This document shows, piece after piece, positions 14,546-22,335 of a stretch of DNA of 64,000 bases. Positions within the stretch are counted from its first letter, which is position 1; each line of letters begins with the position of its first letter. The notes under the pieces are model-generated. The model was not told the origin of the DNA, ran no database searches, and saw only the letters and a program-made list of their open reading frames with translations. The position numbers and the translations under genes were made by a program. The stretch is from Flavobacteriales bacterium (GTDB lineage: Bacteria; Bacteroidota; Bacteroidia; UBA10329): NCBI GenBank assembly GCA_021741155.1, contig JAIOYP010000013.1:24802-88801 (forward strand), in the 5' to 3' direction.

Positions 14546-14710
14546 ATGCTTGGCACCTGTTACATCTGCGCTACGATGGACAATGACCGTACGGCCAGAT
14601 CCGTAAGTTGGTGTTCTGCCTGTCAAGTGTGGATGTGCCAAAAGTGCCGGACCGGCCACTACAAAAGGGCCATAGCATCATTAAAGAAGATCATCAACAT
14701 CAAAAAATGA
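14546..14710 (+). CDS. 54-residue zinc-binding micro-protein
   Basis: The ATG at 14546 follows the previous stop by 2 bp, and the TGA overlaps the ATG at 14707. The product has three CxxC-type pairs (CYIC at 5-8, CSAC at 23-26, CQKC at 31-34) plus a His and a basic tail. This fits a double zinc ribbon. No known family is recognised; a regulatory or adaptor role is plausible. Confidence 0.6.
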   Translation: MLGTCYICATMDNDRTARSVSWCSACQVWMCQKCRTGHYKRAIASLKKIINIKK

Positions 14711-16293
14711 AACCGATCAAAAACATCTTCACGGTACTTGTAGCCATTTTGGCCTACACTTCAGCCAGCGCCCAACAGCCGCGCCCTGGTTATTCGGTAT
14801 TTGCCACCAGCAACAGCGAGGCGCTGCAAAGTATTCAGATAGATAACCGGCTTTATGTAGATAACGAATTACCGCTGGCCAATGGAACGGCAGCCCTCGA
14901 AGTGCGTTCAGATAGCCGTGGCGTTTTGCTTTCGCGAATGACAACCACGCAACGGAATGCCATTTCGGCACCGGCAACCGGGCTCATTATCTACAACACG
15001 AGCACCGACCAATTCAACTATTACGATGGCAGCGCTTGGCTACCCTTGGTTTCATCCGAAAGTTCTGACACAACCACCTTTACCGGCAATGTGGTTTTTG
15101 ATGGCAATATTCAGATACTTGGCGAATGTGATACCACACAGACCTACGTTCTAAGTAATACCGGAAACGGCAACGCATGCTGGCAGCCCACGCAGTGCTG
15201 TTCTTTGGATGGCAGTTACAGCGCAGGTCGAACGATCACAGCAGATGCGGGGGCGGTGGAGATATTGGGCTATGGCGCCCAGCAGCTACTCAATATCAAA
15301 GACACGGCTGATGGTTACTCATCAGCGTGGTTGCAGATGTATGGTAGTGGAGCCATAAGGACGGGCGGTTACCTTGACCTGACGGGGCTGGGCTTTGATG
15401 ACGGAACAGCCTATCCTTACGAAGATATGCCTTCGGGTGGTTTCGTAGCGGGGGTGAACAATAGGGTCACGGGATTGAGTAACCCCTATGCGGTAGGTAG
15501 TGCAGCATTGGGGCTATCCAATCATGTCAATAACTCAACAGCGTCTTTTGCGACAGGCTTAGGCAATATCATTGACGGAGCAGGAACGGGTAATTCAGCC
15601 ATTATCGGAGGAGCATATAACACAATTACTGCCAATGACCAAAATGTAGCTACAATGGCCATCATCGGCAGTACAGAATGCTATGCGGATTCTGCATTAT
15701 CGTTCATAGCAAGTAGCTTTCAATCGGGTGCGCGAGGCGATCATGCTACCGTGATAGCGGGATATAGAGCGTACGCCAATTACTACCATCAATTCATGAT
15801 GGGAAGTCAACCGATAGTTGACACAACAGGTTTCACTTTCGGCACCTCCAGCAATTGGGAACTCAACAATAAGACCTTCACAATCGGTAATGGTGGCGTA
15901 GATGATCCAACACCAATTACCATGACCAACAGCCTCACGCAGATCGCCAACGGTAATATGCTGCTTGGTACGCATTGGAAGGATGTTTATGATGATCTAG
16001 ACACCAACTCAGCCATTCTTACCGTACTTGGCGATAGCGTAGGGAATTCAGATGGATTGATTTTCGAAGTAAAGTCCAAAACTACCGATGTGATATTCAA
16101 AATATCCGAGAGTGGCGTAACCATGCCAACAACTACAATAGCATTTACGCCAACAGTACTAACAACTACTCAACGAAACGCACTTACTGCAATCGCTGGT
16201 ATGTTCATTTACTGTTCAGACTGTACCGCCACAGATGCAAGCACGGGCGTTAATCAGACATATACGGGAATGACTTGGAAAAATCATTGGTAA
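14707..16293 (+). CDS. Secreted trimeric-adhesin-like long fibre
   Basis: The ATG at 14707 gives a signal peptide (MKPIKNIFTVLVAILAYTSA, cleaved near ASAQQ); the longer frame from 14608 overlaps the zinc gene. The 528-residue protein shares its first module with the 14157 protein (RPGYSVFATSN). Next comes a beta strand-loop (GLIIYNTSTDQFNYYDGSAW). Between about residues 235 and 390 there are repeats like AVGSAALGLSNHVNN and ASFATGLGNIID, the left-handed roll of YadA-like heads. It ends in a collar-like segment. It is probably the receptor-binding protein of the virus or an adhesin shown on the lysogen. Confidence 0.65.
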   Translation: MKPIKNIFTVLVAILAYTSASAQQPRPGYSVFATSNSEALQSIQIDNRLYVDNELPLANGTAALEVRSDSRGVLLSRMTTTQRNAISAPATGLIIYNTSTDQFNYYDGSAWLPLVSSESSDTTTFTGNVVFDGNIQILGECDTTQTYVLSNTGNGNACWQPTQCCSLDGSYSAGRTITADAGAVEILGYGAQQLLNIKDTADGYSSAWLQMYGSGAIRTGGYLDLTGLGFDDGTAYPYEDMPSGGFVAGVNNRVTGLSNPYAVGSAALGLSNHVNNSTASFATGLGNIIDGAGTGNSAIIGGAYNTITANDQNVATMAIIGSTECYADSALSFIASSFQSGARGDHATVIAGYRAYANYYHQFMMGSQPIVDTTGFTFGTSSNWELNNKTFTIGNGGVDDPTPITMTNSLTQIANGNMLLGTHWKDVYDDLDTNSAILTVLGDSVGNSDGLIFEVKSKTTDVIFKISESGVTMPTTTIAFTPTVLTTTQRNALTAIAGMFIYCSDCTATDASTGVNQTYTGMTWKNHW

Positions 16294-16682
16294 TGCAATT
16301 CCTACTCGAATTCATAGGCTACCTAAAGCCCGCAGATGTGCCAGCAGCCTTGTTTTTGGCGCAGTTCATATTTGCAATCGGTGGCGCCACGGTGCGGCTC
16401 GTTTATGATGTGGCTGGGCGGGTAAAGTCAAGCACTCAGAGTCCGCGCGCTTTTCACCTGGGCTTTTTCCTTAAGGATAACGCCCTTCGCATCATTGCCG
16501 GCTTTTGGGTAATGTATGGCGGGCTTTTCTTCATCGATCTTTTCATTCCTACAGATACAAACCCCATGCTGCGAATGCTGGCCAGCGTAGTCGTTGGTGC
16601 CTTCGGTGACATTATTTGGCGATTGTTTGAGAAGTGGGCAAAGGGCAAATTGAAAACGATCTCAGGGAACTTGCAACCGTGA
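16293..16682 (+). CDS. Multi-pass membrane protein
   Basis: The ATG at 16293 overlaps the fibre stop (TAATG). The 129-residue product has three hydrophobic segments (about 12-38, 65-88 and 95-112) with basic loops. The size suits a holin-like or virion membrane protein. No family is recognised. It ends in an overlap with the next gene. Confidence 0.5.
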   Translation: MQFLLEFIGYLKPADVPAALFLAQFIFAIGGATVRLVYDVAGRVKSSTQSPRAFHLGFFLKDNALRIIAGFWVMYGGLFFIDLFIPTDTNPMLRMLASVVVGAFGDIIWRLFEKWAKGKLKTISGNLQP

Positions 16683-17083
16683 ACATTATCGGCAAAATAT
16701 TCGATGCCGCAACGGGCGCAGCTCTACCAGGTGCCACCGTGGCCGTAATGAACCGGCTAACGGTTTACTGCATTACAGCGCCATGCCCACAACAGGAAAC
16801 ATTGAGCCACGGAACCAGCACGGCAAACGATGGCTCGTTCCAAGTAAATGTAGAACCCGGGCAAGTAGTCAAAATCAGCTACATCGGTTTTCAGACCAAT
16901 TACCCAATACTCAGCGCTGGCGTAAGCAACGAGATTCAGCTACAGCCCGCCAGCTACGAGCAGGGCGAAGCGGTGGTTTACGGCACAATCAAAGGCGTTC
17001 TATCTATTTGGGGAAAGCTGGCCGTGTTGCTTGGTTTCCTTGTTCTCATCGGAGGCACTTACTATTTAATCAAGAAAGCATGA
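16679..17083 (+). CDS. Carboxypeptidase-regulatory-like domain with C-terminal anchor
   Basis: The GTG at 16679 overlaps the upstream stop and starts exactly at the domain: VNIIGKIFDAATGAALPGATV, the opening of CarboxypepD-regulatory/CNA-B-like beta folds common in TonB receptors of Bacteroidota. Two Cys lie in an inserted loop. The C-terminal helix (about 110-131) ends YYLIKKA. The domain is usually extracellular and binds glycans or proteins, so here it may be a spike base. The next gene shares the anchor. Confidence 0.65.
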   Translation: MNIIGKIFDAATGAALPGATVAVMNRLTVYCITAPCPQQETLSHGTSTANDGSFQVNVEPGQVVKISYIGFQTNYPILSAGVSNEIQLQPASYEQGEAVVYGTIKGVLSIWGKLAVLLGFLVLIGGTYYLIKKA

Positions 17084-17271
17084 AGTGCAGCGAAGGCGTA
17101 GAAATATTCTGCAAGAACAGTTTCCGTCTGGTGGGTTACAACTCAAACGAAGATTGTCTTAAACGCGAGCTTCCGGCTCAATGTCCTGGGCTTTCCTTTT
17201 GGGCAAAAGCCGCATTGCTTGGCGGTGCGCTCATTCTTATCGGAGGTATTTACTACATGATCAAAAAGTAA
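17080..17271 (+). CDS. Cys-rich tail-anchored protein, anchor shared with upstream gene
   Basis: The ATG at 17080 overlaps the previous stop. The 63-residue product has four Cys in its first 35 residues and a C-terminal helix (WAKAALLGGALILIGGIYYMIKK) that matches the upstream protein's end (LIGGTYYLIKK). It is probably a disulfide-stabilised small membrane protein. Its stop overlaps the next ATG. Confidence 0.5.
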   Translation: MKCSEGVEIFCKNSFRLVGYNSNEDCLKRELPAQCPGLSFWAKAALLGGALILIGGIYYMIKK

Positions 17272-17483
17272 TGGCAACTTATAGGGTAATCGGATATACT
17301 ACAAGGAGGAAAAGCGCAGATAAGCGATATGCTTCGCGCAGAACTTTCAAATCAGTTGATGAGGCCGTGAAATGGATGTATAAACAGGTTTACAATCCAA
17401 GCGGAAACACACAAAAGGCTCATCCGCCCTTTTACAATCCCGAAATTGTTCAAGTGATTAAAACCCCAAAACGTAAAAAGTAA
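17271..17483 (+). CDS. Hypothetical small basic protein
   Basis: The ATG at 17271 overlaps the previous stop (TAATG). The 70-residue product is basic (GYTTRRKSADKRYASRRTF) with an alpha/beta pattern and no membrane segment or Cys. Its end, VIKTPKRKK, overlaps the next start. It may bind nucleic acid. Unassigned. Confidence 0.5.
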   Translation: MATYRVIGYTTRRKSADKRYASRRTFKSVDEAVKWMYKQVYNPSGNTQKAHPPFYNPEIVQVIKTPKRKK

Positions 17484-17617
17484 TGGCAGTAATTTGGGGC
17501 AATACTATCAACGTAAAAAAGATAATGGTGGAAGCCGCCATTTCGGCTACTGTGCTTTTCTTCATTTTCCTATTTTTAGGAATGATATTCGGAGTTGCCC
17601 CGCGCAAAGCTGCCTAA
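17483..17617 (+). CDS. 44-residue single-pass membrane protein
   Basis: The ATG at 17483 overlaps the previous stop. The product has one strong hydrophobic helix (about 18-39, ISATVLFFIFLFLGMIFGVA) and ends PRKAA. It is the last gene of the rightward virion operon and meets the integrase gene tail to tail with a 4-bp overlap. Confidence 0.5.
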   Translation: MAVIWGNTINVKKIMVEAAISATVLFFIFLFLGMIFGVAPRKAA

Positions 17618-18720
17618 ACCAATGGCGGGAAATTGTCCGCAAGCGCTTCATCCACTACGCCCGTTCTGCGCTTCAAATACGCATCTGTAATGGCAACGCT
17701 ACTATGGTCGTACAGATCACGAATTCGCGAAACATCTACACCGGATCTAAGTAGCCTTTCGGCAGCGGTGTCCTTCAATCCGTAAAACTTCAATCGCTTA
17801 TCCATTCCCAGCGCTTCGCGATGTTGGGCAAATCGTTCGCTTATCCGGTTCGGCCATGCTTTCTTTTCGTGTGGTTCCAATCCCTTACCAAATAGGAATA
17901 GTTCCTTTTGACTACTCTGCAGCAATGCGGCCAGCTCATCGGCCACCGGTTCCGGTAGCGCCACGGTCCGGGCTTTTCCATTCTTTGCCACTTCGCCAGG
18001 TATCAAGATACATCTACCCTCGAGCGCAGACACTTTTAACCCCACCAGCTCGGAGCGCCTAACCCCGCCATAATAGAGCAGCTGGCAAGCCATCAAGAAC
18101 CAAACATCAGTTTCGCGCAAATGGTCCACCAGCGCTTTCAGCTCAGCATCCGAAAAAACGCGGTTTTCTGCCCGCTTTTGCTTTTTCGGTTTCAACTTGG
18201 CAAAAGGGTTATCCTTCACATGGCCACGCTCAATAAGTTCGTTCCACCAGCTGCGGTAATTGGTCAGGTAATTATTGTAGGTCGTGCCGCTGGGCTTTCG
18301 CAGCTTAACAAGTAGATCCATGGCTTTTGCCGCGTGTTCCTGGGTAAACTCTTCGCACGTAATGCCATCGCTGGCCACCAACGAAATCAAGTGCATTAGA
18401 AGATTGTAATGCGCCCGGTAACTTTGAACGGTTCGTACACGGCTAAACTCATATTTAATGGCCAGCACGTTAGCAATGGCAGCTTTGAGAGCCACACGGC
18501 CAGCGGTTCCTGTGTCCATTCCTGGGCGCCATCCATCCGAAAGCTTTGCGTTTATTTGCCGCGCATATTCACGAGCCTTTTTTTCACCGAAAGTTTTGTT
18601 TCGATAATGGTCGAAGTACTTGCGCACCCGCTGCATCCTTCCGTTCACCATGTAGGAAAACTCAACGTAGTTCCGCTTTAATCGCTTGTATTCAGCAGGG
18701 TAATAATCGAAGTCGTTCAT
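17614..18720 (-). CDS. Tyrosine recombinase (integrase)
   Basis: The 368-residue protein has an N-terminal arm-binding part, a SAM-like core-binding domain (about 85-180) and a C-terminal catalytic domain. Visible catalytic residues are R221 or R222 (GGVRRSELVGLK), K247, H339 (YDHSS) and Y348 (DAYLKRR). The usual HxLR box reads YGLKD (313-317), so the second catalytic Arg position holds Lys, a variant seen in integrases of Bacteroidota. The gene points away from the adjacent tRNA-Leu, with its start nearest the tRNA 3' end. It catalyses integration and, with an excisionase not seen here, excision. Confidence 0.9.
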   Translation of the reverse strand: MNDFDYYPAEYKRLKRNYVEFSYMVNGRMQRVRKYFDHYRNKTFGEKKAREYARQINAKLSDGWRPGMDTGTAGRVALKAAIANVLAIKYEFSRVRTVQSYRAHYNLLMHLISLVASDGITCEEFTQEHAAKAMDLLVKLRKPSGTTYNNYLTNYRSWWNELIERGHVKDNPFAKLKPKKQKRAENRVFSDAELKALVDHLRETDVWFLMACQLLYYGGVRRSELVGLKVSALEGRCILIPGEVAKNGKARTVALPEPVADELAALLQSSQKELFLFGKGLEPHEKKAWPNRISERFAQHREALGMDKRLKFYGLKDTAAERLLRSGVDVSRIRDLYDHSSVAITDAYLKRRTGVVDEALADNFPPLV

Positions 18721-18756
18721 CGCTTTGGTTTAGCCCCCCGGCCATGACCTTAAGCG

Positions 18757-18776
18757 TGGCGCACTCTTGGCGCACT
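18757..18776. repeat. Two 9-bp direct repeats, candidate integrase arm sites
   Basis: TGGCGCACT occurs at 18757-18765 and 18768-18776, an 11-bp period, between the integrase start and the tRNA 3' end. Short direct repeats about one helical turn apart beside the core site are typical arm-type sites for tyrosine integrases. Confidence 0.45.
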
Positions 18777-18791
18777 TTAACCCCAAAAAGA

Positions 18792-18820
18792 CTGAAAGCC
18801 CCATGAATAGGGGCTTTCAG
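18792..18820 (-). terminator. Terminator downstream of tRNA-Leu
   Basis: CTGAAAGCCCC (18792-18802) pairs with GGGGCTTTCAG (18810-18820). On the minus strand the stem is followed by TCTTTTT, so it ends the tRNA transcript and shields the integrase from it. Confidence 0.8.
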
Positions 18821-18829
18821 CTTTTCAAG

Positions 18830-18911
18830 TACCGAAGGCCGGGATCGAACCGGCACTCCTCACGGAACACGAGTTTGAGTCGTGCGCGTCTACCAGTTCC
18901 GCCACTTCGGC
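18830..18911 (-). tRNA. tRNA-Leu (CAA)
   Basis: The minus strand folds into a class II tRNA: a 7-bp acceptor stem (GCCGAAG with CTTCGGT), a D-arm with GGTAGACGC, an anticodon arm CACGA-CTCAAAC-TCGTG with anticodon CAA, a variable arm, and a T-arm GGTTCGATCC. CCA is not encoded. This is the integration target of the element; the core att site should lie in the 3' half. Whether the 3' half is host sequence or was regenerated by the element cannot be judged without the other end. Confidence 0.95.
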
Positions 18912-19008
18912 AAGTGAATTGGGGCGGCAAATTTATACGTTTTTCATTTACAAAAACGCACTTTTAAAAGAAGCCTTCATTTTACTGTGGAATAGGATAC
19001 AAATTTCT

Positions 19009-19016
19009 TACTTTCG
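19009..19016 (+). promoter_or_regulatory. Candidate -7 element of prs
   Basis: TACTTTCG, 24 bp before the prs ATG, is close to the Bacteroidota -7 consensus TAnnTTTG with one mismatch. The following GC-AGC is typical of many promoters of this phylum. No clean -33 box is seen. Confidence 0.4.
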
Positions 19017-19040
19017 CAGCCCCTAAAAAACGAGGAAAAC

Positions 19041-19976
19041 ATGCCGTTTAACGTCAAGTTGTTTACAGGAGAAGCCACTCAATACCTTTCTGAGAAGATT
19101 GCGGAAAGCTATGGACAGCCTTTAAGTAATCAAACAACACTGCGTTTTAAAGACGGTGAGTTTGAGCCTTGCTTTGAAGAATCTATCCGTGGTGATGATG
19201 TTTTTATCATTCAATCCACGTTCCCTCCTGGTGATAATTTGCTCGAATTGCTTTTGATGATTGATGCTGCAAAACGCGCATCGGCCAAAAGAATTGTTGC
19301 GGTTATTCCTTATTTCGGATGGGCACGTCAGGATAGAAAAGTGAAGCCGCGTGTGCCAATTGGTGCAAAATTAATGGCCGATCTTTTGGAGGCTGCGGGC
19401 GTTACCCGTGTGATGACAATGGATCTTCATGCCGATCAGATTCAGGGATTTTTCGATGTTCCTGTGGATCACCTTTTTGGGTCTTATTTATTCTTGAATC
19501 ACCTGAAAGAATCCATGGATTTGGACAATTTGGTGATGGCTACTCCAGATGTTGGGGGAACAAGAAGAGCAAATGCCTATGCCAAAGCGCTAAACGTTGA
19601 TCTTGCTATTTGCTATAAGCAGCGTAAAGTTGCCAATCAGGTAGCCGACATGACCGTAATTGGTGATGTGGAAGGGAAAGATGTGGTGCTTGTGGACGAC
19701 ATTATTGACACGGGTGGCACCCTTTGCAAAGCAGCCGAAATGATGTTGGAGCACGGAGCAAAAACTGTTCGAGCCTGCATTACGCATCCACTTTTGTCTG
19801 GAAACGCACACGAAAACATCATCAATTCTAAATTGACAGAATTGGTTACTACCGACACAATTCCTCTTAAACAGGAAAACAAAAAGATAACGGTGCTATC
19901 TGTAGCACCTCTATTTGCTGATGTAATTAAGAAGGCTCACAATTACGAGTCCATCAGCACCAAATTCATTTTTTAA
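19041..19976 (+). CDS. prs: Ribose-phosphate pyrophosphokinase (PRPP synthetase)
   Basis: The enzyme makes 5-phosphoribosyl-1-pyrophosphate from ribose-5-phosphate and ATP, for purine, pyrimidine, His, Trp and NAD synthesis. The 311-residue length is standard for class I enzymes. Visible motifs are the catalytic flexible-loop region around YFGWARQDRK, DLHADQIQGFF for ribose-phosphate contact, and the PRPP-binding loop VVLVDDIIDTGGTL. It starts a cluster prs-rplY-pth that is common in Bacteroidota and marks the return to host chromosome right of the integrated element. Confidence 0.97.
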   Translation: MPFNVKLFTGEATQYLSEKIAESYGQPLSNQTTLRFKDGEFEPCFEESIRGDDVFIIQSTFPPGDNLLELLLMIDAAKRASAKRIVAVIPYFGWARQDRKVKPRVPIGAKLMADLLEAAGVTRVMTMDLHADQIQGFFDVPVDHLFGSYLFLNHLKESMDLDNLVMATPDVGGTRRANAYAKALNVDLAICYKQRKVANQVADMTVIGDVEGKDVVLVDDIIDTGGTLCKAAEMMLEHGAKTVRACITHPLLSGNAHENIINSKLTELVTTDTIPLKQENKKITVLSVAPLFADVIKKAHNYESISTKFIF

Positions 19977-20007
19977 TCAAATCAATAATCAACAAAAACA
20001 ATTAACA

Positions 20008-20637
20008 ATGGAATCGATCTCAATTTCAGGATCAAAAAGGAAGTCCCTCGGGAAAGCCGATGCAAAAGCTGTGCGTAATGCTGGCTTGGTTCCATGCATC
20101 GTCTACGGAGGTAAAGAAGAAGTGCATGTTCAAATCGATGAGCGCGCATTCAACAAATTGGTTTTCACACCAGACCAATATGTTGTCAACTTGGATGTGG
20201 ACGGACAAGCTTACTCGGTTGTAATGAAGGCCATCCAGTATCATCCTATCAGCGATAGAATCATACACGTTGATTTTCAAGAATTATCTGGTCGTGCAGT
20301 AAAAATGACCCTTCCTATCCTAACAAAAGGACAGGCAAAAGGTGTTCTTTCTGGTGGTCGTTTGCGAGTAGTAAGGAGAAACGTTAAGGTTCAAGGCTTG
20401 CCAGAAAACATGCCAAGCACCATTGAATTGGACATTACTAATCTTAAGATTGGAAAGTCAATCAAGATTGGTGATTTGAAAATTCCTGGAATCACATTCC
20501 TTGCTGATGACAACCAAATCATTGTTGCCGTGAGCATGAAGCGTGGTGCTATCGTTGAGGCTGACGCAGAAGATGAAGAAGAAGTAACTGCCGAAGGTGG
20601 TGAAGCTCCAGCAGAAGAAGCAGCCGCAGCTGAATAA
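20008..20637 (+). CDS. rplY: Large-subunit ribosomal protein L25/TL5/Ctc
   Basis: The protein binds 5S rRNA. The 209-residue length is that of the long Ctc/TL5 form with an extra C-terminal beta domain (from about 95). The N-terminal part shows the family's RKSLGKADAKAVRNAGLVP and VYGGKEEVHVQIDERAFNKL regions. The last ~25 residues form an acidic Ala/Glu tail (EADAEDEEEVTAEGG...). It lies 31 bp after prs and 2 bp before pth, so all three are probably cotranscribed. Confidence 0.95.
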   Translation: MESISISGSKRKSLGKADAKAVRNAGLVPCIVYGGKEEVHVQIDERAFNKLVFTPDQYVVNLDVDGQAYSVVMKAIQYHPISDRIIHVDFQELSGRAVKMTLPILTKGQAKGVLSGGRLRVVRRNVKVQGLPENMPSTIELDITNLKIGKSIKIGDLKIPGITFLADDNQIIVAVSMKRGAIVEADAEDEEEVTAEGGEAPAEEAAAAE

Positions 20638-20639
20638 GC

Positions 20640-21200
20640 ATGAAATACCTCATTGTTGGGCTGGGTAACATTGGCAGCGAGTATGCCGAAACCCGTCACA
20701 ACATAGGATTTAAGATAGTGGACGCCTTAGCTAAGGCGTCCACTTCTAGTTTTAAGCCCAGCCGTTTGGGCGATATGTGCGAGGTGAAACACAAAGGAAG
20801 AACCTTCGTTTTGGTCAAACCTTCCACCTACATGAATTTGAGCGGGAAAGCCGTTCAGTATTGGATGGCTGAGACTAAAGTTCCCATTGAGAAAGTTCTC
20901 ATTATTACCGATGATATTGCGTTGGAAACAGGCGTGATTCGCATTCGCGCCAAAGGCAGCGATGGCGGCCACAACGGGCTAAAAAGCATCAATCAGGTTT
21001 TGGGCAGACAGGATTATCCCCGCATGCGTTTCGGGGTTGGAAACGATTTCGGCAAAGGCCAGCAGGTAGATTACGTTCTTGGCGAATGGACCAAGGAAGA
21101 CCTCGACATTATCAATCCAAAAATTGAAAAAGCTGTGGAGGCCATCAAGGCTTTTGGCACAATGGAACTGGGTTTTGTGATGAGTCAGTTTAATGGATAA
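20640..21200 (+). CDS. pth: Peptidyl-tRNA hydrolase
   Basis: The enzyme recycles peptidyl-tRNA released by stalled ribosomes. The 186-residue protein has the expected motifs: GLGNIGSEYAETRHNIGF (7-24) with the catalytic His, KPSTYMNLSG with the substrate-binding Asn, and DDIALETGVIRIRAKGSDGGHNGLKSI. Its start is 2 bp after the rplY stop. A ribosomal protein next to a translation rescue enzyme is a conserved pairing. Confidence 0.97.
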   Translation: MKYLIVGLGNIGSEYAETRHNIGFKIVDALAKASTSSFKPSRLGDMCEVKHKGRTFVLVKPSTYMNLSGKAVQYWMAETKVPIEKVLIITDDIALETGVIRIRAKGSDGGHNGLKSINQVLGRQDYPRMRFGVGNDFGKGQQVDYVLGEWTKEDLDIINPKIEKAVEAIKAFGTMELGFVMSQFNG

Positions 21201-21301
21201 CAGCCCCTCCTGACCTCCCCAAAGGGGAGGGAATTCGCAGCACCGAATCCGCCTAAAAATCAAGAACTGCCCTTAGTCCACGGACAAGTTGGGTCGGATA
21301 T

Positions 21302-21721
21302 TCAAGGGTTTTCGTTAAAGAAATGGGTGAATCCTTTGGCCCGGAGTCCTTCCTTCAATTTCTTATCGCCTGACCATAATGGAAGATTCAACTCGATGCA
21401 AAGTGCGATGAATGGAGTGTCTTTCACATCAATATCCTTACATAGTTCATAGGCTTGCTGTCTGCTGGCAGTTGCGATAAAGTCGGTGGGAACGAACTCA
21501 ATCCGCTCAATGATGCCATTGAGATAAAAATGAAGCTCCGATTCTGTCAGTTTGGAACTCTTCAACAGCTTTTGATGATGCAAATGCAGCTCAGAGATCA
21601 AATATTGAGGAGCATAGAATGTCAGACCTGCATCCATTAGTGTGTCACGGATGATTGATGCTTTTGGAATCAGTGCTGAGAACACGCGGTTGGTGTCTAC
21701 AACCGCTGCGTTAGCAATCAT
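21302..21721 (-). CDS. PIN-domain toxin (VapC-like)
   Basis: The 139-residue protein begins with the PIN hallmark VVDTNRVFSALI (7-18), whose Asp is the first metal ligand. Later acidic positions (DIDVKDTPFIALCIELNLPLWSGDKKL) supply the remaining ligands of a Mg-dependent RNase. Its start overlaps the stop of the small gene at 21718, the normal antitoxin-toxin coupling. The target RNA is unknown. Confidence 0.85.
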   Translation of the reverse strand: MIANAAVVDTNRVFSALIPKASIIRDTLMDAGLTFYAPQYLISELHLHHQKLLKSSKLTESELHFYLNGIIERIEFVPTDFIATASRQQAYELCKDIDVKDTPFIALCIELNLPLWSGDKKLKEGLRAKGFTHFFNENP

Positions 21722-21942
21722 TTCTTCACATCTTTCAGGAATGATTCCGCGTTCTCATCCCACCATTGTTGGTCCAAGTCTTCTGCAATCGCGCTCACGC
21801 TGTCCGAGAACCCCGATCTTTGAGCAAGTTCTTCCAATTTCAGGCGTTTGATCAGCGCGATAATATAGTTGGGGTCGAACCCCTTCCTGTTCAATGTGAG
21901 AATCATCTTGTCTCCCTTGGTGGCTATTGTCAGATTTCGCAT
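21718..21942 (-). CDS. Antitoxin partner of the PIN toxin
   Basis: The ATG at 21942 gives a 74-residue protein MRNLTIATKGDKMILTLN.... The longer frame to 22080 would overlap the divergent nucleotidyltransferase and adds no conserved sequence. The C-terminal part is acidic and Trp-rich (DLDQQWWDENAESFLKDV), as expected for a toxin-wrapping tail. Such antitoxins usually also repress their own promoter, here in the 84-bp gap to the gene at 22027. Confidence 0.7.
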   Translation of the reverse strand: MRNLTIATKGDKMILTLNRKGFDPNYIIALIKRLKLEELAQRSGFSDSVSAIAEDLDQQWWDENAESFLKDVKK

Positions 21943-22026
21943 GGCCTCAGTGGTTTGTGTTCTGTCAAAGATAAGCCGTTGGTGGCAAAGGGCAATAGGT
22001 GGATTTTGAAAGCCTATCTTTGCGCC

Positions 22027-22335
22027 ATGCGTTTCATAGAACCATATCGCTCTCAAATTGAAGAGGCCTGTCGAAAACATCAGGTAAAAACCATGTATGT
22101 TTTTGGTTCGGCATCAACCGAAACCATGAACGAAAACAGCGATGTGGACTTGTTGGTCAAATTCAAATCGTTTGACCTCTCCAAGTATTTCGAGAACTAC
22201 ATGTCACTTAAGGAAACGCTGAAAAAACTCCTAAACCGCGAGGTTGATCTTTTAGAAGAACGGACTCTCAAAAACTCATTTTTGATTCGTTCTATTGAAC
22301 GTAGCAAGGAGTTGGTCTATGGATGGCCAGATTAA
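22027..22335 (+). CDS. MNT-type nucleotidyltransferase (MntA-like antitoxin)
   Basis: The ATG at 22027 gives 102 residues. The nucleotidyltransferase motif is VFGSASTETMNENSDVDLLVKF: GS followed by an acidic DxD, as in MNT/MntA proteins that AMPylate and silence HEPN RNase toxins. No HEPN gene lies on either side: upstream is a divergent PIN module and downstream a convergent secreted protein. It is therefore an orphan or has a distant partner. Confidence 0.8.
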   Translation: MRFIEPYRSQIEEACRKHQVKTMYVFGSASTETMNENSDVDLLVKFKSFDLSKYFENYMSLKETLKKLLNREVDLLEERTLKNSFLIRSIERSKELVYGWPD

